Assembly: GCF_047511655.1 (NCBI RefSeq)
Contig: NC_133387.1
Span: 46,151,353 to 46,215,352 of the forward strand
Direction of reading: 5' to 3'
Origin: Castor canadensis
Lineage: Eukaryota > Chordata > Mammalia > Rodentia > Castoridae
Length of the DNA stretch: 64,000 bases
The notes beneath the pieces were generated by a model, which did no database searches, was not told the DNA's origin, and was given only the letters and a program-made list of their open reading frames with translations. Below are positions 25,005 to 37,184 of this stretch, one piece after another. The position numbers and the translations under genes were made by a program. How positions within the stretch are numbered: the first letter of the stretch is position 1; each line of letters begins with the position of its first letter.

Positions 25005-25470
25005 ATTAGTTATTACTCTACAGTAAACTGCCCCAAAATTTAATGGCTTAAAACAATACCCACGTATTTGTTATGATGAATTTATGAGTTGGCTGAAGTA
25101 GTCTGCTCATGTAGGCCAGACTCAGCTGATGAGTGCATGACTCAATTGTTTTGTCATCTGGGCACTGACTGGTCTAGGATGACACCTTCTGAGATGCTAT
25201 AAGTCTTCATGAGACCTCTTTTTTCCAGGAAGCTAGCCAGGATTTATCCTCATGATGATTACAGAGGTCACAGAGAACAAGGAAAGGCCTCCTGTGGCCT
25301 AGACTTGAAACTGAAAGTTCATGATTTCCACTGTGTTCTTCTAGCCAAAAAATGTACAAGTACAGCCTAGGTTCAAAAATAGAATCCATTTCTTGTAAGG
25401 AGAAGATTCAATTTTGTGATACAAAGCATACAGAGAGAAGGATAGAGAAATTCGGACCACTTTTTCAGAA
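25005..25470. repeat. Ancient mammalian interspersed repeat, family not assigned
   Basis: The pattern AGTTATTACTCTACAGTAAA...TGCCCCAAAATTTAATGG...CTTAAAACAATACCCACG is a familiar mammal-wide repeat opening. Later text (GGTCTAGGATGACACC, GATTCAATTTTGTGAT) fits the same kind of element. I cannot name the family with confidence. Confidence 0.5.
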
Positions 25471-25679
25471 GGAGCAATGAAGTAATGTTTCAAACTTAAG
25501 AATTATGTGCACAAGAAAAAAATCCTGTTCATCTTCTATAACCAATCATCTTCCTCATGAGTCCTCACTACCTTAAGTATGAATCTGGAGTCAAGAAAGA
25601 TTAAAATTTAAAGTCTTAGCCTTTTCCATTTTAAAGTCACTGCATCTCTCTAGCTCTCAAAAAAAAAAAAAGAAATTTA

Positions 25680-26310
25680 TTTTTATTTGTTTTAAGGCTT
25701 AGGAGGGGCTTAAGGGTGACTGAAAAGATTCCTAGTGGTTGGAGGAGAGGCTCAGGCTGAAGCACTGATACAAGGTCATGTAAAGGAGCCCCTCAAAGGC
25801 TGCTGGGCTCCAGATTGCCTGGTTGTGCTTAAGGGTGAGGCATTCCAGGAGATATTCTCTCAGCCTAGCCTGGGGGCCCACCAGCCTGTGGAGGTTGGTT
25901 ATGTGGTCTTCCTTCTTCTTGATGAGCTTCATCTCTTCATCCAGGAAGTGATCTCCAGGAAGTCACAGGAATGAAGGTCTCTGCAGGCAGAACCCAGGAC
26001 ATGAAGATCCAAAATAATTTGGTTAAAGCTCTTCTTCAGGACCATGGTGGTTTCTATGGTGTCCAGTACTGGAAGAGCACAAGGCTGCTCTACTGGTTTG
26101 CATCCCCAAAAGATGCTTAGACCCTTGTGATTTTCCTTGCCTAACTCTTGGAAGAAGTGGCTCACACCCTCCAGAGCCAGATTGTCACAGTTGAAATAGT
26201 AGCCCAGAGAGAGGCAAGCACAGGAGGCCCACACATATGAATTGGCCAGGTGGTTGATGAAGCCTGCACCTCAGTGGAATAATTCTGATGAATCTGAGAG
26301 GTCTTGGTCA
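25680..26310 (-). pseudogene. FTL: FTL processed pseudogene (ferritin light chain)
   Basis: Intronless degraded copy of the iron-storage ferritin light chain, on the minus strand. It reads TSQI.QNYSTEV near 26303-26260, then CLSLGYYFNCDNLALEGVSHFF near 26220-26150, LLDLHALGSA-like text near 26020-25990, CDFLE, and [17 protein letters not shown] near 25932-25880, ending in [12 protein letters not shown] where the parent ends in LTLKHD. A 3' UTR-like stretch with AATAAA-type signals lies at 25680-25700. The start codon position (26303-26305) reads AAG instead of ATG, and several frameshifts are present. It cannot make ferritin. Confidence 0.9.
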
Positions 26311-27004
26311 GCAATATGGAGCTAACCATAATAAAAGTAGTGTTAGCCAGTCCATGGGTGAAAAGCTAGTCCTGGAAGTTGTGACAGGAGAGGAGATACC
26401 ACAGTTGGAGGGAGTCCCCAGGTCTGTTCTATACAAACATTTTTGATGCAAGAGACAGATAGATCCCTGGGCAGCTGTGCCCTCAGTCTCTTTGAAAGCT
26501 GCTTAATCCTGTGGATTGTCTCTCCCACTTCTCCTCTCCAGGGTGGTGTTATTGTGAGGATGACCAACTTTCTAAATTAGTTTTAGAATGGCCATCACAT
26601 GCTTCTTTGCCATAAAGCAGTATAAACCAAAATGAATGTGGCCACAAATTGTTAATGGTGACATATGGAAAGAAATTCTTTTTTATTCTCTTGAAATTTC
26701 TTTATTGGCTCAGAAAACAGTTTACTTGTAAAATACTGATAGAGCACTTTAGAATACCAAAATAAAAATGTTCTTTAATTTTTATCAACTAAGTAAAAAA
26801 GTCAGTTATGATATTTGTTACAGCTTGTGAAAAAGCTAGTAAAATTTAGAAAAAGTCATCTATATAATTTTCTCCTTTATTAAAGGAGACAACAGCTGTC
26901 TTCATGCTTCTGGAATGTCTTAAAAGAAGGAAATTCTATGAAACACAGACTATCTCCCTGTTAGGAAGGCTCCTGTGACATGGCAGTAATTACTCGGAAC
27001 TGCT

Positions 27005-27215
27005 GTCCTTTTCTTTTTTTTTCTTTTTTTTTGCAGTATTGGAGTTTGAACACAGGACCTATAGCTTGAGTCACTCCACCAGCCCCTTTTTGTGTTGGAT
27101 TTTTTTCTAGACAAGATCTCACAAACTATTTGCCAGGATTGGCTTCGAACTGTGATCCTGCTGATCTCTGCCTCCTGAGTAGCTAGGTTATAGGCATGAG
27201 ACACTGGTGCCCAGC
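27005..27215 (-). mobile_element. B1-dID-type dimeric SINE, reverse
   Basis: Poly(T) start, reversed ID unit (GCAGTATTGGAGTTTGAAC, GAGTCACTCCACCAGCCCC), then reversed B1-like unit (GACAAGATCTCACAAACTAT, TCTGCCTCCTGAGTAGCTAG, GGTGCCCAGC). Confidence 0.85.
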
Positions 27216-27219
27216 TTGC

Positions 27220-28470
27220 TGTCCCCTTCTGAGATGTGGTTGGTTGGTCCTTGAACTTGTTGTACTGGGGCCTGCTGAGGCATGGCTGAGAAACCTGCAG
27301 ATTCTTTTCACTTGCTCTACGTGTAGCGGTCCTCTCTTACTAAATCTACTCCATCATGACTTTAGCCATTGCTGCAAGCCTTTGTTGTATTTCTATCATT
27401 TTTTCTGTCCTGATTCCATCTATGATCAGGGTCATCAAACATCTCCCTACAACTGTCCCTACTACAAGTCTATCAGCTTCCTGATCAGCTATCTTTCACA
27501 TCCAACCACAGAACCTGCAGAAATTTCTGAATCTCCACTTCATATAGGAGCTGAGGAAGATGAGCCATGGTCCGCTTGTTAGCCATCCACACCCATACCT
27601 CCTCCTTTGTGGCCTCTCTGTGTTGGCATGGGGCCACTTTGCATGGTGGCTTCCTCTGAACACAGCAAAAGCTTCCTTCTGCTCTACCCAGCTAACACTC
27701 CCCTAGGTCCCCCCCACATACACACACATCTGGGAATTCAGCCCAGAGTTTGAAGCCATGGCTCATGCCTCTCTCTACTTTACTTCCTGTACCCCTCCTT
27801 CTCTCTTCTCCCATGTCCTCCCTGGGTCAGGATGGAACACAAAGGCCAGGCTTCCTCTCCTAATGTGGCAGAAGCTTTCCCCATACATATCTGTCTCCTT
27901 TAGTGGGTCCTAGTGACCTAAATTTCATAACAAGTTCCTCCCCACCCTACTGAGGAGTGAGAGAGTTAAATTTGCGTGGTGACATTACTTCGTTATCTTT
28001 AGTTTTTAAATAGTTCCTTTTTTTGAGTAACTCAGTCTATTTCAGGTTTATAGCTCAAATGTAGAGATTTACTCCTCTTGCTCCTGCTGTACCTCAAGAT
28101 AACATCTGAGAATATGAGGCAAGTTGGGTTTGAGTTTCTATGACCTCAGAGCAGTAAGGGAGAGGGGGGCCTTAGATCCACATACTGGTTGCAAAGGGGG
28201 GTGGACAGGTCCATATGCTTTTAGTCAAATGAAAGAAGCGTTGGGCCTGCAATTTGGCCAAAATAGACCACAGACATTTTTATTTCACACTGCAAGTATC
28301 ACAACTTTCTCTACAAATCATTGTGTCATCACTACTTTGAATTATGGTAGTCATTAGACTTACCAAATCTTATAATTTAATGCATTAACAAATAAAACAT
28401 ATAGTATTATATCACTAACTATATTTCAAAATAATTGCATTTCATTGTGATCTTTTGGTTTATTTTATGA
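27220..28470. other. Unassigned intergenic stretch
   Basis: No recognised gene or repeat. The open frame at 27196-27582 begins in the SINE and has no recognisable domain, so I do not call it. Confidence 0.35.
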
Positions 28471-28477
28471 ATTTTTT

Positions 28478-28676
28478 TTTTTTGGCAGTATTGGAGTTTG
28501 AACTCAAGGCCTACAACTTGAGCCATTTCATCAGCTTTTTTTTGTGATTTTTTTTTTTTTTTTTTTTGAGATGGGTCTGAGAAACTGTTTTCCTGGGCTG
28601 GCTTTGAACCATGATCATCCTGATCTCTGCCTCCTGAGTCGCTAGGATTACAGACATGAGCCACTGGCAACCAGCC
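28478..28676 (-). mobile_element. B1-dID-type dimeric SINE, reverse
   Basis: Reversed ID half (GGCAGTATTGGAGTTTGAAC, CTTGAGCCATTTCATCAGC), a 20-nt T run, then reversed B1-like half (TCTGCCTCCTGAGTCGCTAG, GATTACAGACATGAGCCACT). Confidence 0.85.
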
Positions 28677-28707
28677 TATCTTATGTATTTTTAAAATATT
28701 GTTCTTG

Positions 28708-28797
28708 GTAGTGCATGCCTGTAATCCCAGCACTTAGGAGGCTGAGGCAGGAGGATTGCAAGTTTGATGTTAGCTTGGACTATATAGTGAGACCTGT
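28708..28797 (+). mobile_element. B1-like SINE fragment
   Basis: TGCATGCCTGTAATCCCAGC, GGAGGCTGAGGCAGGAGG and TATAGTGAGACCTGTC. It runs into an AT-rich tract. Confidence 0.8.
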
Positions 28798-28906
28798 CAT
28801 ATTTCTAATATATATATTTATATTAATATATAATATATGTTTATATGTTAATATAATATATTATATAAATATATGTTATATTTATTTTATATCATATATA
28901 TACAAA
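28798..28906 (+). repeat. AT-rich (TA)n-like tract
   Basis: Imperfect TATA/TTATATT repeats following the B1 fragment. Confidence 0.85.
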
Positions 28907-28954
28907 ATAGAGTTCATAGGCATTACTGAGCTGCCAAATGGATTTATGATTCTA

Positions 28955-29682
28955 AAAAAAAAAAAGAGAACCCACAATTCAATTTTATTTAGAGTAAAGA
29001 AAAAAGAAACTTTCACTCATACTAGAAGAAACTCAGCCTCAAGTTTGGAATCTGTATTCAAACTACACATGCAATAAGAGTAATATTATGCTAATACAAG
29101 CTAAAATAATTGATTTACTATTGCATTTGTCTAATATTAACAATTATAAGCAGAGTAGTGGAACTAGTATTTGTAACAATCCTTATAGCTTTACAGTGTC
29201 AGTCACAACATTTCACTCCTCTTCACATCACTGGTTCTCTTTGCATACCTTGGCTTCCTCCTCTTCAGTAAAGCTGTTTTTGATATTGAAGATTTTATAA
29301 CTCCTCTCAGGAGTTTTCCCATTAATCATATTGGGAACAGTTTTACATGTAACATCAAGTGAACCTTTGATGTCTAATTTGCAATCAGAACAAGTCTGAA
29401 GTGTTTCTTGGTCAACTTTCAGAAACTCTTGGTCCCAAACAGGGATCTGTCTATTCACTGTTCTTTATCCTCATCATCCTCAGGAAGAAGGGTACATCCT
29501 AAGGCCGTGCCTCTGAATGAACTTTTTCAATATTGCTGCATTAACATTTGGTAGAGGAACTGGGTCACCCTCTGCTTCACCATCCCTTCCCACATCTTCC
29601 AACAAGGTCTCGATGGCCCCAGCTTGTTGAGCAGTTTCTACATCAACTTCACAGATCTCTGCAACTTAACTGAAGACCTGGT
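28955..29682 (-). pseudogene. SKP1: SKP1 processed pseudogene (SCF ubiquitin ligase adaptor)
   Basis: Intronless degraded copy of SKP1, which links F-box proteins to cullin-1. On the minus strand the start lies near 29671-29682 (CTTCAGTTAAGTTGCAGAG, degenerate for the IKLQ start). It continues with PNVNAAIL-like coding near 29560-29530 in a shifted frame. The best open piece is 29458-29228: [34 protein letters not shown], then [12 protein letters not shown] and KENQ. The tryptophan expected after ENQ is a stop (TGA). The minus-strand 3' UTR runs to about 28955 with an AATAAA signal at about 28990. Frameshifts and stops show it is dead. Confidence 0.92.
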
Positions 29683-29774
29683 ATTCAGTCTCATGAACAT
29701 AGTGAGCTGAAGACTGATGAGAATGAAGCAATGTCCACACAAGAAGAGAAAGGCAAAGACAAAGCCTCTACTTA

Positions 29775-29868
29775 CTTTTTTGGTTTTTTTTTTGGTACCA
29801 TATATAGAACCCAGGGCCTTGTGCATATCAGGCAAGCAATCTGCCTCTGTACCTAACTCATCATTATG
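29775..29868 (-). mobile_element. ID/B4-like SINE fragment, reverse
   Basis: T-rich start, then ATATATAGAACCCAGGGCC, TTGTGCATATCAGGCAAGC and CTCTGTACCTAACTC. This is a reversed tRNA-derived unit. Confidence 0.7.
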
Positions 29869-29989
29869 CTTTAAAAATTGTAAAGAACCCTTGCTCAGGA
29901 CCCTCACTTTTCTATTGAGTATGAAATCAGGAGTCCTACTGACTTCCATGAGGATTTGCATGACCTACACTGAAACTGGTGAGGCCATC

Positions 29990-31050
29990 AGTTTTGACAC
30001 ATTCCACTGGTGAGAATGAGAAAATATGGCCCCACCTGGCTGAAAGGGAACATAAGAAATGCAGTCTGAGTATCTTCCAAGAAAAAGCAAATTTGGTGAG
30101 CTTCTTCCCAGGTCTGCTTCAGTTGCAATGACAATCTATTTATGGTTTCCGTCTCATTCTAAACTTCCAGAGATTTAGTGCAAAAGAGAATTTGATCACT
30201 CCTCCCCAACCCCTCTCCCACACACACTGTGTTCCTTCTCTTCCTCATACCCTGACAAGGAATAGTATTTTCCTGTTCTCCTTCTCTCAGCTTGAGCTCT
30301 TTTATATCATATCTCTCTTCTACCCTAAGGCAGTATTTCACAGTCTACCCAATCACAGGAAGAAGGCAAATTTTTCTTAAATTATGGGGAAAACTCCATG
30401 ATATAAACTGGCAAGACTTGGCTCTGGATATGAGAGTTGTGGGGCAACTATTAACTAGAGATTGCCAAAGATAAAACATATCAATTTAATACCCTTCCCC
30501 AAACAGCATTGATGCTGCATAAATAAGAGACAAGGGCCAGTGAAGATTGATTGCCATCTTTATGTCTGGGAGAATTTTGGACTCTGAAGACAGAGGCAGT
30601 CTGAAGTATAATGATGAAGTCCATCCTCACCAATTTGAGGGTAATTATGGAATAAATGGAAATATCTCATTAAAGATGTATAACTGGAATTCCAGAGAGA
30701 GAGAGAGAGTTGAAAAACAGAAGTAGAGTCTGGAATCATGAGAATTAATGGGCTCCAATGCAAAACATCCCAGAACTGAACAGTGTTTTTCAGGAATAGG
30801 ACACTGAGGCTACATGTGTGGAGAGATAGGTGAGACAGTTTTTATCCCCCAAAAAGAAGATGGAATTAGAAGAGTAAGAGAAGACCACCACACAGTGACT
30901 CAAAGGCAGGAACTATACCTTTGTCATTTTCATATCCCTAATACTTACAAATATATCATTGTACTACATGCCAATCAATGTGTTAGGAAAGAAGGAAGGC
31001 AAAACAAACAGGGAAATCTGGAATTAGGATGGGATCATGCCATAGAAGCC
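29990..31050. other. Unassigned intergenic stretch
   Basis: No recognised gene or repeat beyond a short GA run at 30697-30709. Confidence 0.35.
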
Positions 31051-31054
31051 AAGT

Positions 31055-31675
31055 GTCACAGGTAGAATAATGGCCTCCCAAAGTGTCAATGTTCTACTCC
31101 CTGGAACCTTTAAAGAAGTCATGCTCTATGGCAAAAAGAGACTCTGCAGCTGCAATTAAGGTTTCAATCTGGATATGAGGAGATTTTCCTTGATTGTTTG
31201 AGTGGGTAATAATCAGACGAGCAGAAGAGTGGGTCAGAGAAGTGTGACATGGGGATCCCAGCCACTGTTGCTGGCTTTAAAGATGGGAGAAGGCTCCCAT
31301 GCACTAAAGAACACAAGGAAATTGGGGACAGCTTCCAGTTTCCCTGTGAACACTGGGACCCTTGGTCCTACAACTATAAGGAACTGAACTTAACCAACAA
31401 CCTTTTGAGCAGGAAATGGATTCTCTCTAGAGCCCTCCAGAAGGAACACAGCCTGCCAACACCTTGATTTTAGTGCAGTGAGACCCATATCAGGCTTGTG
31501 ACCTACATAAGAAATCATTTTATTTTATACCATTACATTTGTGGTAATTGTTTTTTGGCAGTACTGGGATTTGAACTCAGGACCACACACTGGTTAGGCA
31601 GATGCTCTATCACTTGAGCCACACCACCAGCTTTGTTTGTGGTAATTTCTTATGACAGAAATAGAAAAATAATAG
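31055..31675 (+). mobile_element. MLT1-type solo LTR (ERVL-MaLR), with SINE insertion
   Basis: Text matches the MLT1 LTR pattern throughout: TAATGGCCTCCCAAAG, ATGGCAAAAAGAGACTCTGC, TGCTGGCTTTAAAGATGG, CTAGAGCCCTCCAGAAGGA, CCAACACCTTGATTTTAG, and a TTTGTGGTAATT end. No internal retroviral coding region is attached. A SINE at 31550-31635 is inserted near its 3' end. Confidence 0.82.
31550..31635 (-). mobile_element. ID-like SINE, reverse, with exact target duplication
   Basis: About 86 bp: a T run, GGCAGTACTGGGATTTGAAC, TTAGGCAGATGCTCTATCAC and TTGAGCCACACCACCAGC. It is flanked by an identical 12-bp duplication, TTTGTGGTAATT, at 31538-31549 and 31636-31647. Confidence 0.9.
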
Positions 31676-31679
31676 ACTA

Positions 31680-33345
31680 CATAAAAGTAGATAAGGAGAA
31701 GTCACTAAGGTAGATAATATTGAGGCAAAAATCACAAAAAACTCATCAGTTTGTTGGTTTTAAGTTAATAGGTCAAAAAGGTGGCCCATGCCCTGAAGTC
31801 TGGGAGACAATAAATGAAAAAACTCTCAGGTATAGGGCAACTGCCCAGAGAGGAAACCCTTTTTGGGATAACTTCAGTATCCCTTTGTGAACCCAAAGGA
31901 AAGAAAAAAGGGATACATAAAGGCAGTGATTGATTTAGACAAATTTCACCTATTTTGCATTAAAAAAAAAACTACAGTCTCTAATCTTAAACTGTGTATT
32001 CTTTTTGTTATTTGTGTTAATTCCTTGGCAGAAAAAATATAGCAAAAAGGAAAAAAACTTAGTTACTAAGGTCATGTTTTATACATTAGTATAAAAAAAA
32101 TTTTAAGCATAAAAATTTGGAGAAGTAGATCTATTTATAATTCTGTCTTGAAACATAATGTTTTGTTAGTAAATAAAACATTGCATAATATCTGTGTAAC
32201 CTTAGAAGAGAAATGAAGGAGAGACCATTTTTATATCCCTCTTGGCTCTTTGCTGCAAGTGACAGGATATGGAAATATGAATTTGGGGGTTTTCTCCAAA
32301 AATGCATTTTAGTGTTTTTTTCTTGGCTTCTTTGGTTAGGAGGTAATCACAGCAGCAGCAATGGAAGCAGCTTTTCTGGATGCACTCTTTCTGGTGCCAG
32401 TTTCTCCAGTGCTCTAAGCACTGTACCTGGAGGCCAAGCTTAGACTCTTCTTCCAGCCCTTTGACACTTTGTAATCACCCAATCCCTGGCATTAAATCCC
32501 TTTTCACCTAAGCATCTAGAATGACATCTGCTTCCTACACTAAACCCTGAAATAGGTAGGACTGGAATAGTCAAAGAAAAGGAGATAGAATAGATGGAAA
32601 TCAAGGTGACTGAACAAATGAGACTGGAGTGCTTAATGGAGATGTACATGTACTTGGATTGACAGGATGGAGCAACTTCTGGAAGCCTTTAGTGCAATGT
32701 CATGGAGTTCAAACTTGGTCTCATAGGGAATCACTATCACTGGTGAGGTGGCTGGGTAGAACACACAGAGACTGAGGGTACAGGGCCAATTGGAGGCCAT
32801 TGTAATTGTAGGGCGTGAGACAACATGAGAATAGAGCACTCAGGTTGAGAGGTGAAGATGAAAGGAAATTTCAAAGTGTATAGAAAGACTCAAGGTTGCA
32901 CCTCATAAGAAAAAGATGCACTATCCCTGACCTCAGAAGCTTATTTCATTAAAAATACTAGTTAGTCATAAAGTAGATATAGCTGCAAATAGGTCAATTA
33001 TGCAGATACATGTGAAACTCCAGATGTTAAGACTTTTTCTAAGTAAAGTGAAATTTTATATTCTTATTTGGTTTCTTCCTTTTGCAGATGTGTGGGGAAG
33101 ATTTGATAAAATAATATTAGTCAAAGATGGATGAACTGGTTCAAATCCATCTACAGGCTCCATCCACTGGCACCACTACTTCTCACAGCTACAGAGTCAA
33201 AGGAAAATAATCTCTGAGACTCTGGAATAATGCCCTATCCAGCACAAGGGCCAAGAGTGAAGAAAGGTCTCCTGAAAAGTTATAATCTCATGCCACCAAA
33301 ATTTCTATCCCAGTTCCCAGATTAGTCAAGGTCTTTTGAGGTATA
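31680..33345. other. Unassigned intergenic stretch
   Basis: AT-rich. No recognised gene, repeat or motif cluster. Confidence 0.35.
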
Positions 33346-33349
33346 GAAT

Positions 33350-33495
33350 TTGTACTTCCTTATTGAGTGTCTACTAGGCTCAAGCACTAACCCAGAAATT
33401 TTACATCTATCATCTCATTTTATCCTCATGATAATCTTTATGATAAATGTTTACTTAATAATTGTAAAAATGAGAAAACTGAGACTTATAACGTT
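33350..33495. repeat. MIR-type SINE fossil
   Basis: TTATTGAGTGTCTACTAGGC, TCATCTCATTTTATCCTCAT and AATGAGAAAACTGAGACTTA match the MIR core and 3' pattern. Confidence 0.7.
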
Positions 33496-33499
33496 TATA

Positions 33500-35750
33500 A
33501 AATTCTGACCTATTCAGTCAACTGGTTTATTATCACTGCCTCAAAAATTGGAAATCAGGATGGATTACAGGATTTAGGATATCCAATCAGTTTGTCATTC
33601 TTTCCTATACAAACAACATCTAGTCTCCCAAGTCTAGCATGTCATTGATAGGACATTATATTTGGGAAATACTTTAGAAAAAAATATTAAGTCTCAATAA
33701 TTAAGATTTCTATAGTCCTAAAGTTGTTTCCTTGTCATCCTTGGACTACATCATTTTCTAATTAATAATTAAAAGTTGAATATTTTTCTCAGACCAAATC
33801 AATTCTATTTTAAGATAGAGACTTTATATAATTACAGATTACTTAGCTACCAATACTGTTGTAAAGCCTAGAGTTGATTATCATTCATTTCCATGACAGT
33901 TGTGTAAATGCAAAATAGAAAAGTAGTCTTTCTCACCTGTCTAGCTTTTCAGGTTAGTGAACAGCTGCTATGAACCCTTACTTTTTTAGGTTTAGAAAGG
34001 TCAAAGAATTAAAAAAAGTTCAGCCATTTCCTGGTCCTGTAGTGTCTAAGTCATTTCCTTTCATTATCCTACCTGGTGAAGAAAGGGATAATAAATTTCA
34101 CTGGATCCCAGGAGCACTGAGCAGACTAATTAATCACTATAAAATGCTTTCAAATCCAGAGTGTTAAATCTGTATGTGCTAATTTTTTTCGGTAATCATG
34201 TTAACACCCTATTCATTTCACTGGCAATTGTATAGCACCATCATAATGTCGTGATGTGCACCATGCAAAAGTCAGGTGAGATGATCTAATGATGTCAAGA
34301 TGAAATGCTGTCAGTGCAAGTCTATAAAGATAGTATAACACTGTCAAAAATGAAAGGAAATGATGGTATTGTAAGTTCTACTACCATTAAAAGATGTTAG
34401 AAGGAAAGGGTTCCACAATCTGGGGCAATGTCTGTTATGACAGATCTGCTCAAGCAATTTACAAGACAAACTGGCATTCCTCATCTAATTTTCTTTATCC
34501 AAAGAGTTTTTATTAAAATTCTCTGTTAATTTCCTGCATGAATGTCTTCAAGCCCAGAATAGGACTCTGATTCTCAAAAGCAATTCGTGTTTGAAACATT
34601 CATTGCTCTTCAGGTCTGTGGTCCAACGCTAATTGCACCAGATAATCATTGCTTCCGAAAAGGAAGAGAGCACGTTTTAAAAGTCTTGTGAAAGGTAATA
34701 GTTCTCAAAGTTTCAATCTTTGAAGAAACCTTGGCAGTAAAGGAGATCTCTTTTATAAAGGACACACCTCACAGAAGGAAAGAAATAACAATCCTTTGAT
34801 CCACGGTCAGTTGAGGCCCAAACATTTATCCTCTCTCTGTATACTGGATTTTGAAAACCCTTAGGAAGGTCCAAACTGAAAAGAAAATAAAACCTTTCAG
34901 TACATAATTTTAAGCACTTGGAAGTCTCAGGTTTCAATTCTCTGAAGTTTTCTATTATGTGAGGGATTTAGATTGAATGATTTAAAAAATATATAGGCAT
35001 GATTTCTGCCAAGACTGTTAAAAAGATAAGCGTCAACATGAAATAAGGTATATAGAGGCAACCCTTAGGAAAAGTTAGACAAGGGATTGAACTTTGCTAT
35101 ACTCAAGAATTCCACCAGCCTCTGTGGTGCCTTCATGTGAGTTAGAAACACGTGCACTTTTCTTAGAGCAGATGCTGGCCACTCAGCTGGGCAAGAATGG
35201 TGCAGGCTGAGTTTTAACTCTCCTTTCAATATGGCATGCTAACGACATGCACAACCACAGGTAGTGGTCCTGGAGCTCCCTCACCTGCTGGATCTAGGCC
35301 AAGCAGGTCAACCTCTAGCTATCTAGAAAACCTCTGCTCTGCCAACCAGACAAATTTCCATGGTGCCAGGCTAATAGTTAGGACTCTTTGAGATGGCCAG
35401 AAAGGGCTTATGAGAGTGTTAGAAATGCACCACAAAATCAAGAGTTGGCCAGGACCTTTCCAGTTCCTTCTGTTGTTTTGGTGTAATTATTACCACCTCC
35501 TTTTCACTTTAAAAGATGACTTTGTATGGATGTTAAATTATATAGTCATTGTACACATACCTTTGATAAAACAGTGTGAAAATTTGGGCACACTAATCTG
35601 TAGGTAAATGTGTGAGGTAGTATGTGATTGTGAAGAGGAAGGGATAAGAAAGAAAAGGAGCAAATGGGAGGCAGGACCTCCTGTTTAGTTTCATGTGGAT
35701 TGGTCTCATCAGTTTCAGGGACCAATTCTCACTGATACTTAACATAAGTT
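33500..35750. other. Unassigned intergenic stretch
   Basis: Mostly AT-rich with no gene. About 34520-34700 reads less repetitively and contains TAATTG and TAATCATT words (see findings). Confidence 0.35.
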
Positions 35751-35754
35751 ATGG

Positions 35755-36245
35755 AATTAAGTTTTCTCTTTTTAAAATATGGTTTATTTTAATTGACACA
35801 TAGTAACTATGTGTCAATACAGGGTGTCTCATAAATATATACACATATGCATGCATATAAATACATATATATGTACATGTGTATAATTTGTAATGGTAAG
35901 TTGAGAGTAATTGGCATATCTATCACCTCAGGCATATTTACCAATTCTTTGTGTTGAGAACATTCAAAATCCTCTCTACCAGCTATTTGGAAATATACAA
36001 TTAACTATTGACTATAATAGTTATCCTAATATGCTATAGAACATCAGAAGTTATCTCTCTTATTCACTAGCAGGTACTCCTATACCTGTTAACCATCCTT
36101 TCTCTTTCCCCACCCCTCCACACCTTCCCACATTCTGGTAACCATTCTATTCTCTACTTCTTTCAAATCAACTTTAGTTTCCATATGTAAGTGACAACAA
36201 GTGCTATTTGTCTTGATGTGCCTGACTTAGCAAAATTAAGCTTCA
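35755..36245 (-). mobile_element. Ancient L1 3' fragment, antisense
   Basis: Antisense L1 text: GGCATATCTATCACCTCAGG, CTTTGTGTTGAGAACATTC, TGCTATAGAACATCAGAAGT, CCACATTCTGGTAACCATTC and ATGTAAGTGACAACAAGTGC. It is followed by a reversed SINE at 36248. Confidence 0.82.
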
Positions 36246-36247
36246 AA

Positions 36248-36345
36248 AAATGGGGGTTTTTTGTGGGACTGGGGATTGAATCCAGGGCCTTGCACATGCT
36301 AAGCAAGTGCTCCACCACTTGAACCATTCCCCCCGCCCCTGAAAT
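36248..36345 (-). mobile_element. ID/B4-like SINE, reverse
   Basis: GTGGGACTGGGGATTGAATC, CAGGGCCTTGCACATGCTAA, GCAAGTGCTCCACCACTTGA, then CCCCGCCCC. Confidence 0.85.
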
Positions 36346-36349
36346 GAAG

Positions 36350-37180
36350 CTTTCTATTAGAGCAACTTGCTCCTAAATTTTCCTTTCCCCAAGGCTAGAG
36401 ACCCCTTACCTCAGATACACAGTACATGTCGATTCCACTTCCTCTAAGATCTGAGTGTTGATAACAAACAATTGCATTGTAAAGAAAAGTGAGACTTATT
36501 AAGGAAAAAGCAAAATGTTGATATAAGCAAATCATTGCAAGTAAAAAAGACACTATGTGTGTGTCTTTAGGGCTAACAAAAAAAGAAAAGGAGATGAGCA
36601 TTGGAATGTTGCTCTGGTGTTTAAAGCCTTAATTCTTGGCTTTTATTTGCCATGGGGGATAAGAATTCTGGGATCAGAGACTTTCCATGCATTAAACTTA
36701 TCAACCATGGGATTATAACTAAATTTCCTAACCTTTCTGTCTCATATATTTCTATATAAAATGGGATAAGGATGGCACAATACAAAACAATGCATGAATG
36801 CACTTAGCAGACAGTAAATGCCTAACACACATGGTTATTTTTCATATTAAAAGGGTAGGAGTGTGCTTCAGTCTGTGACTGACTCTTTTTGTGTGTGTAT
36901 ACAGACAATATTTTGACTGTGGATATTTTTAGCTACTTTAGTTTTATATAGTGTATTTAAAAGAAGAAGGTAAGAAATTGGATTTCTCCCTGCCTTACTT
37001 ACCTCTTAAGAATACTATAAAGGTAAATAGCAAATTATGTAAGAACATTCTGGTGTTTTACAAACACATTTAAAACTCTAAGCAAATGAAAGCTATGATT
37101 ATTATTAGTATTAAAGTAGACTCTTTGGGACTCAGTGAATCAATCTGTCAAAAGGTATTTCAAGACGAATACATTTGAGT
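36350..37180. other. Unassigned intergenic stretch
   Basis: No recognised gene or repeat. Confidence 0.35.
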
Positions 37181-37184
37181 AAGG

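Noticed and set aside
27196-27582. 128-residue plus-strand frame
   Set aside because: It begins inside a SINE and has no recognisable domain or supporting signals.
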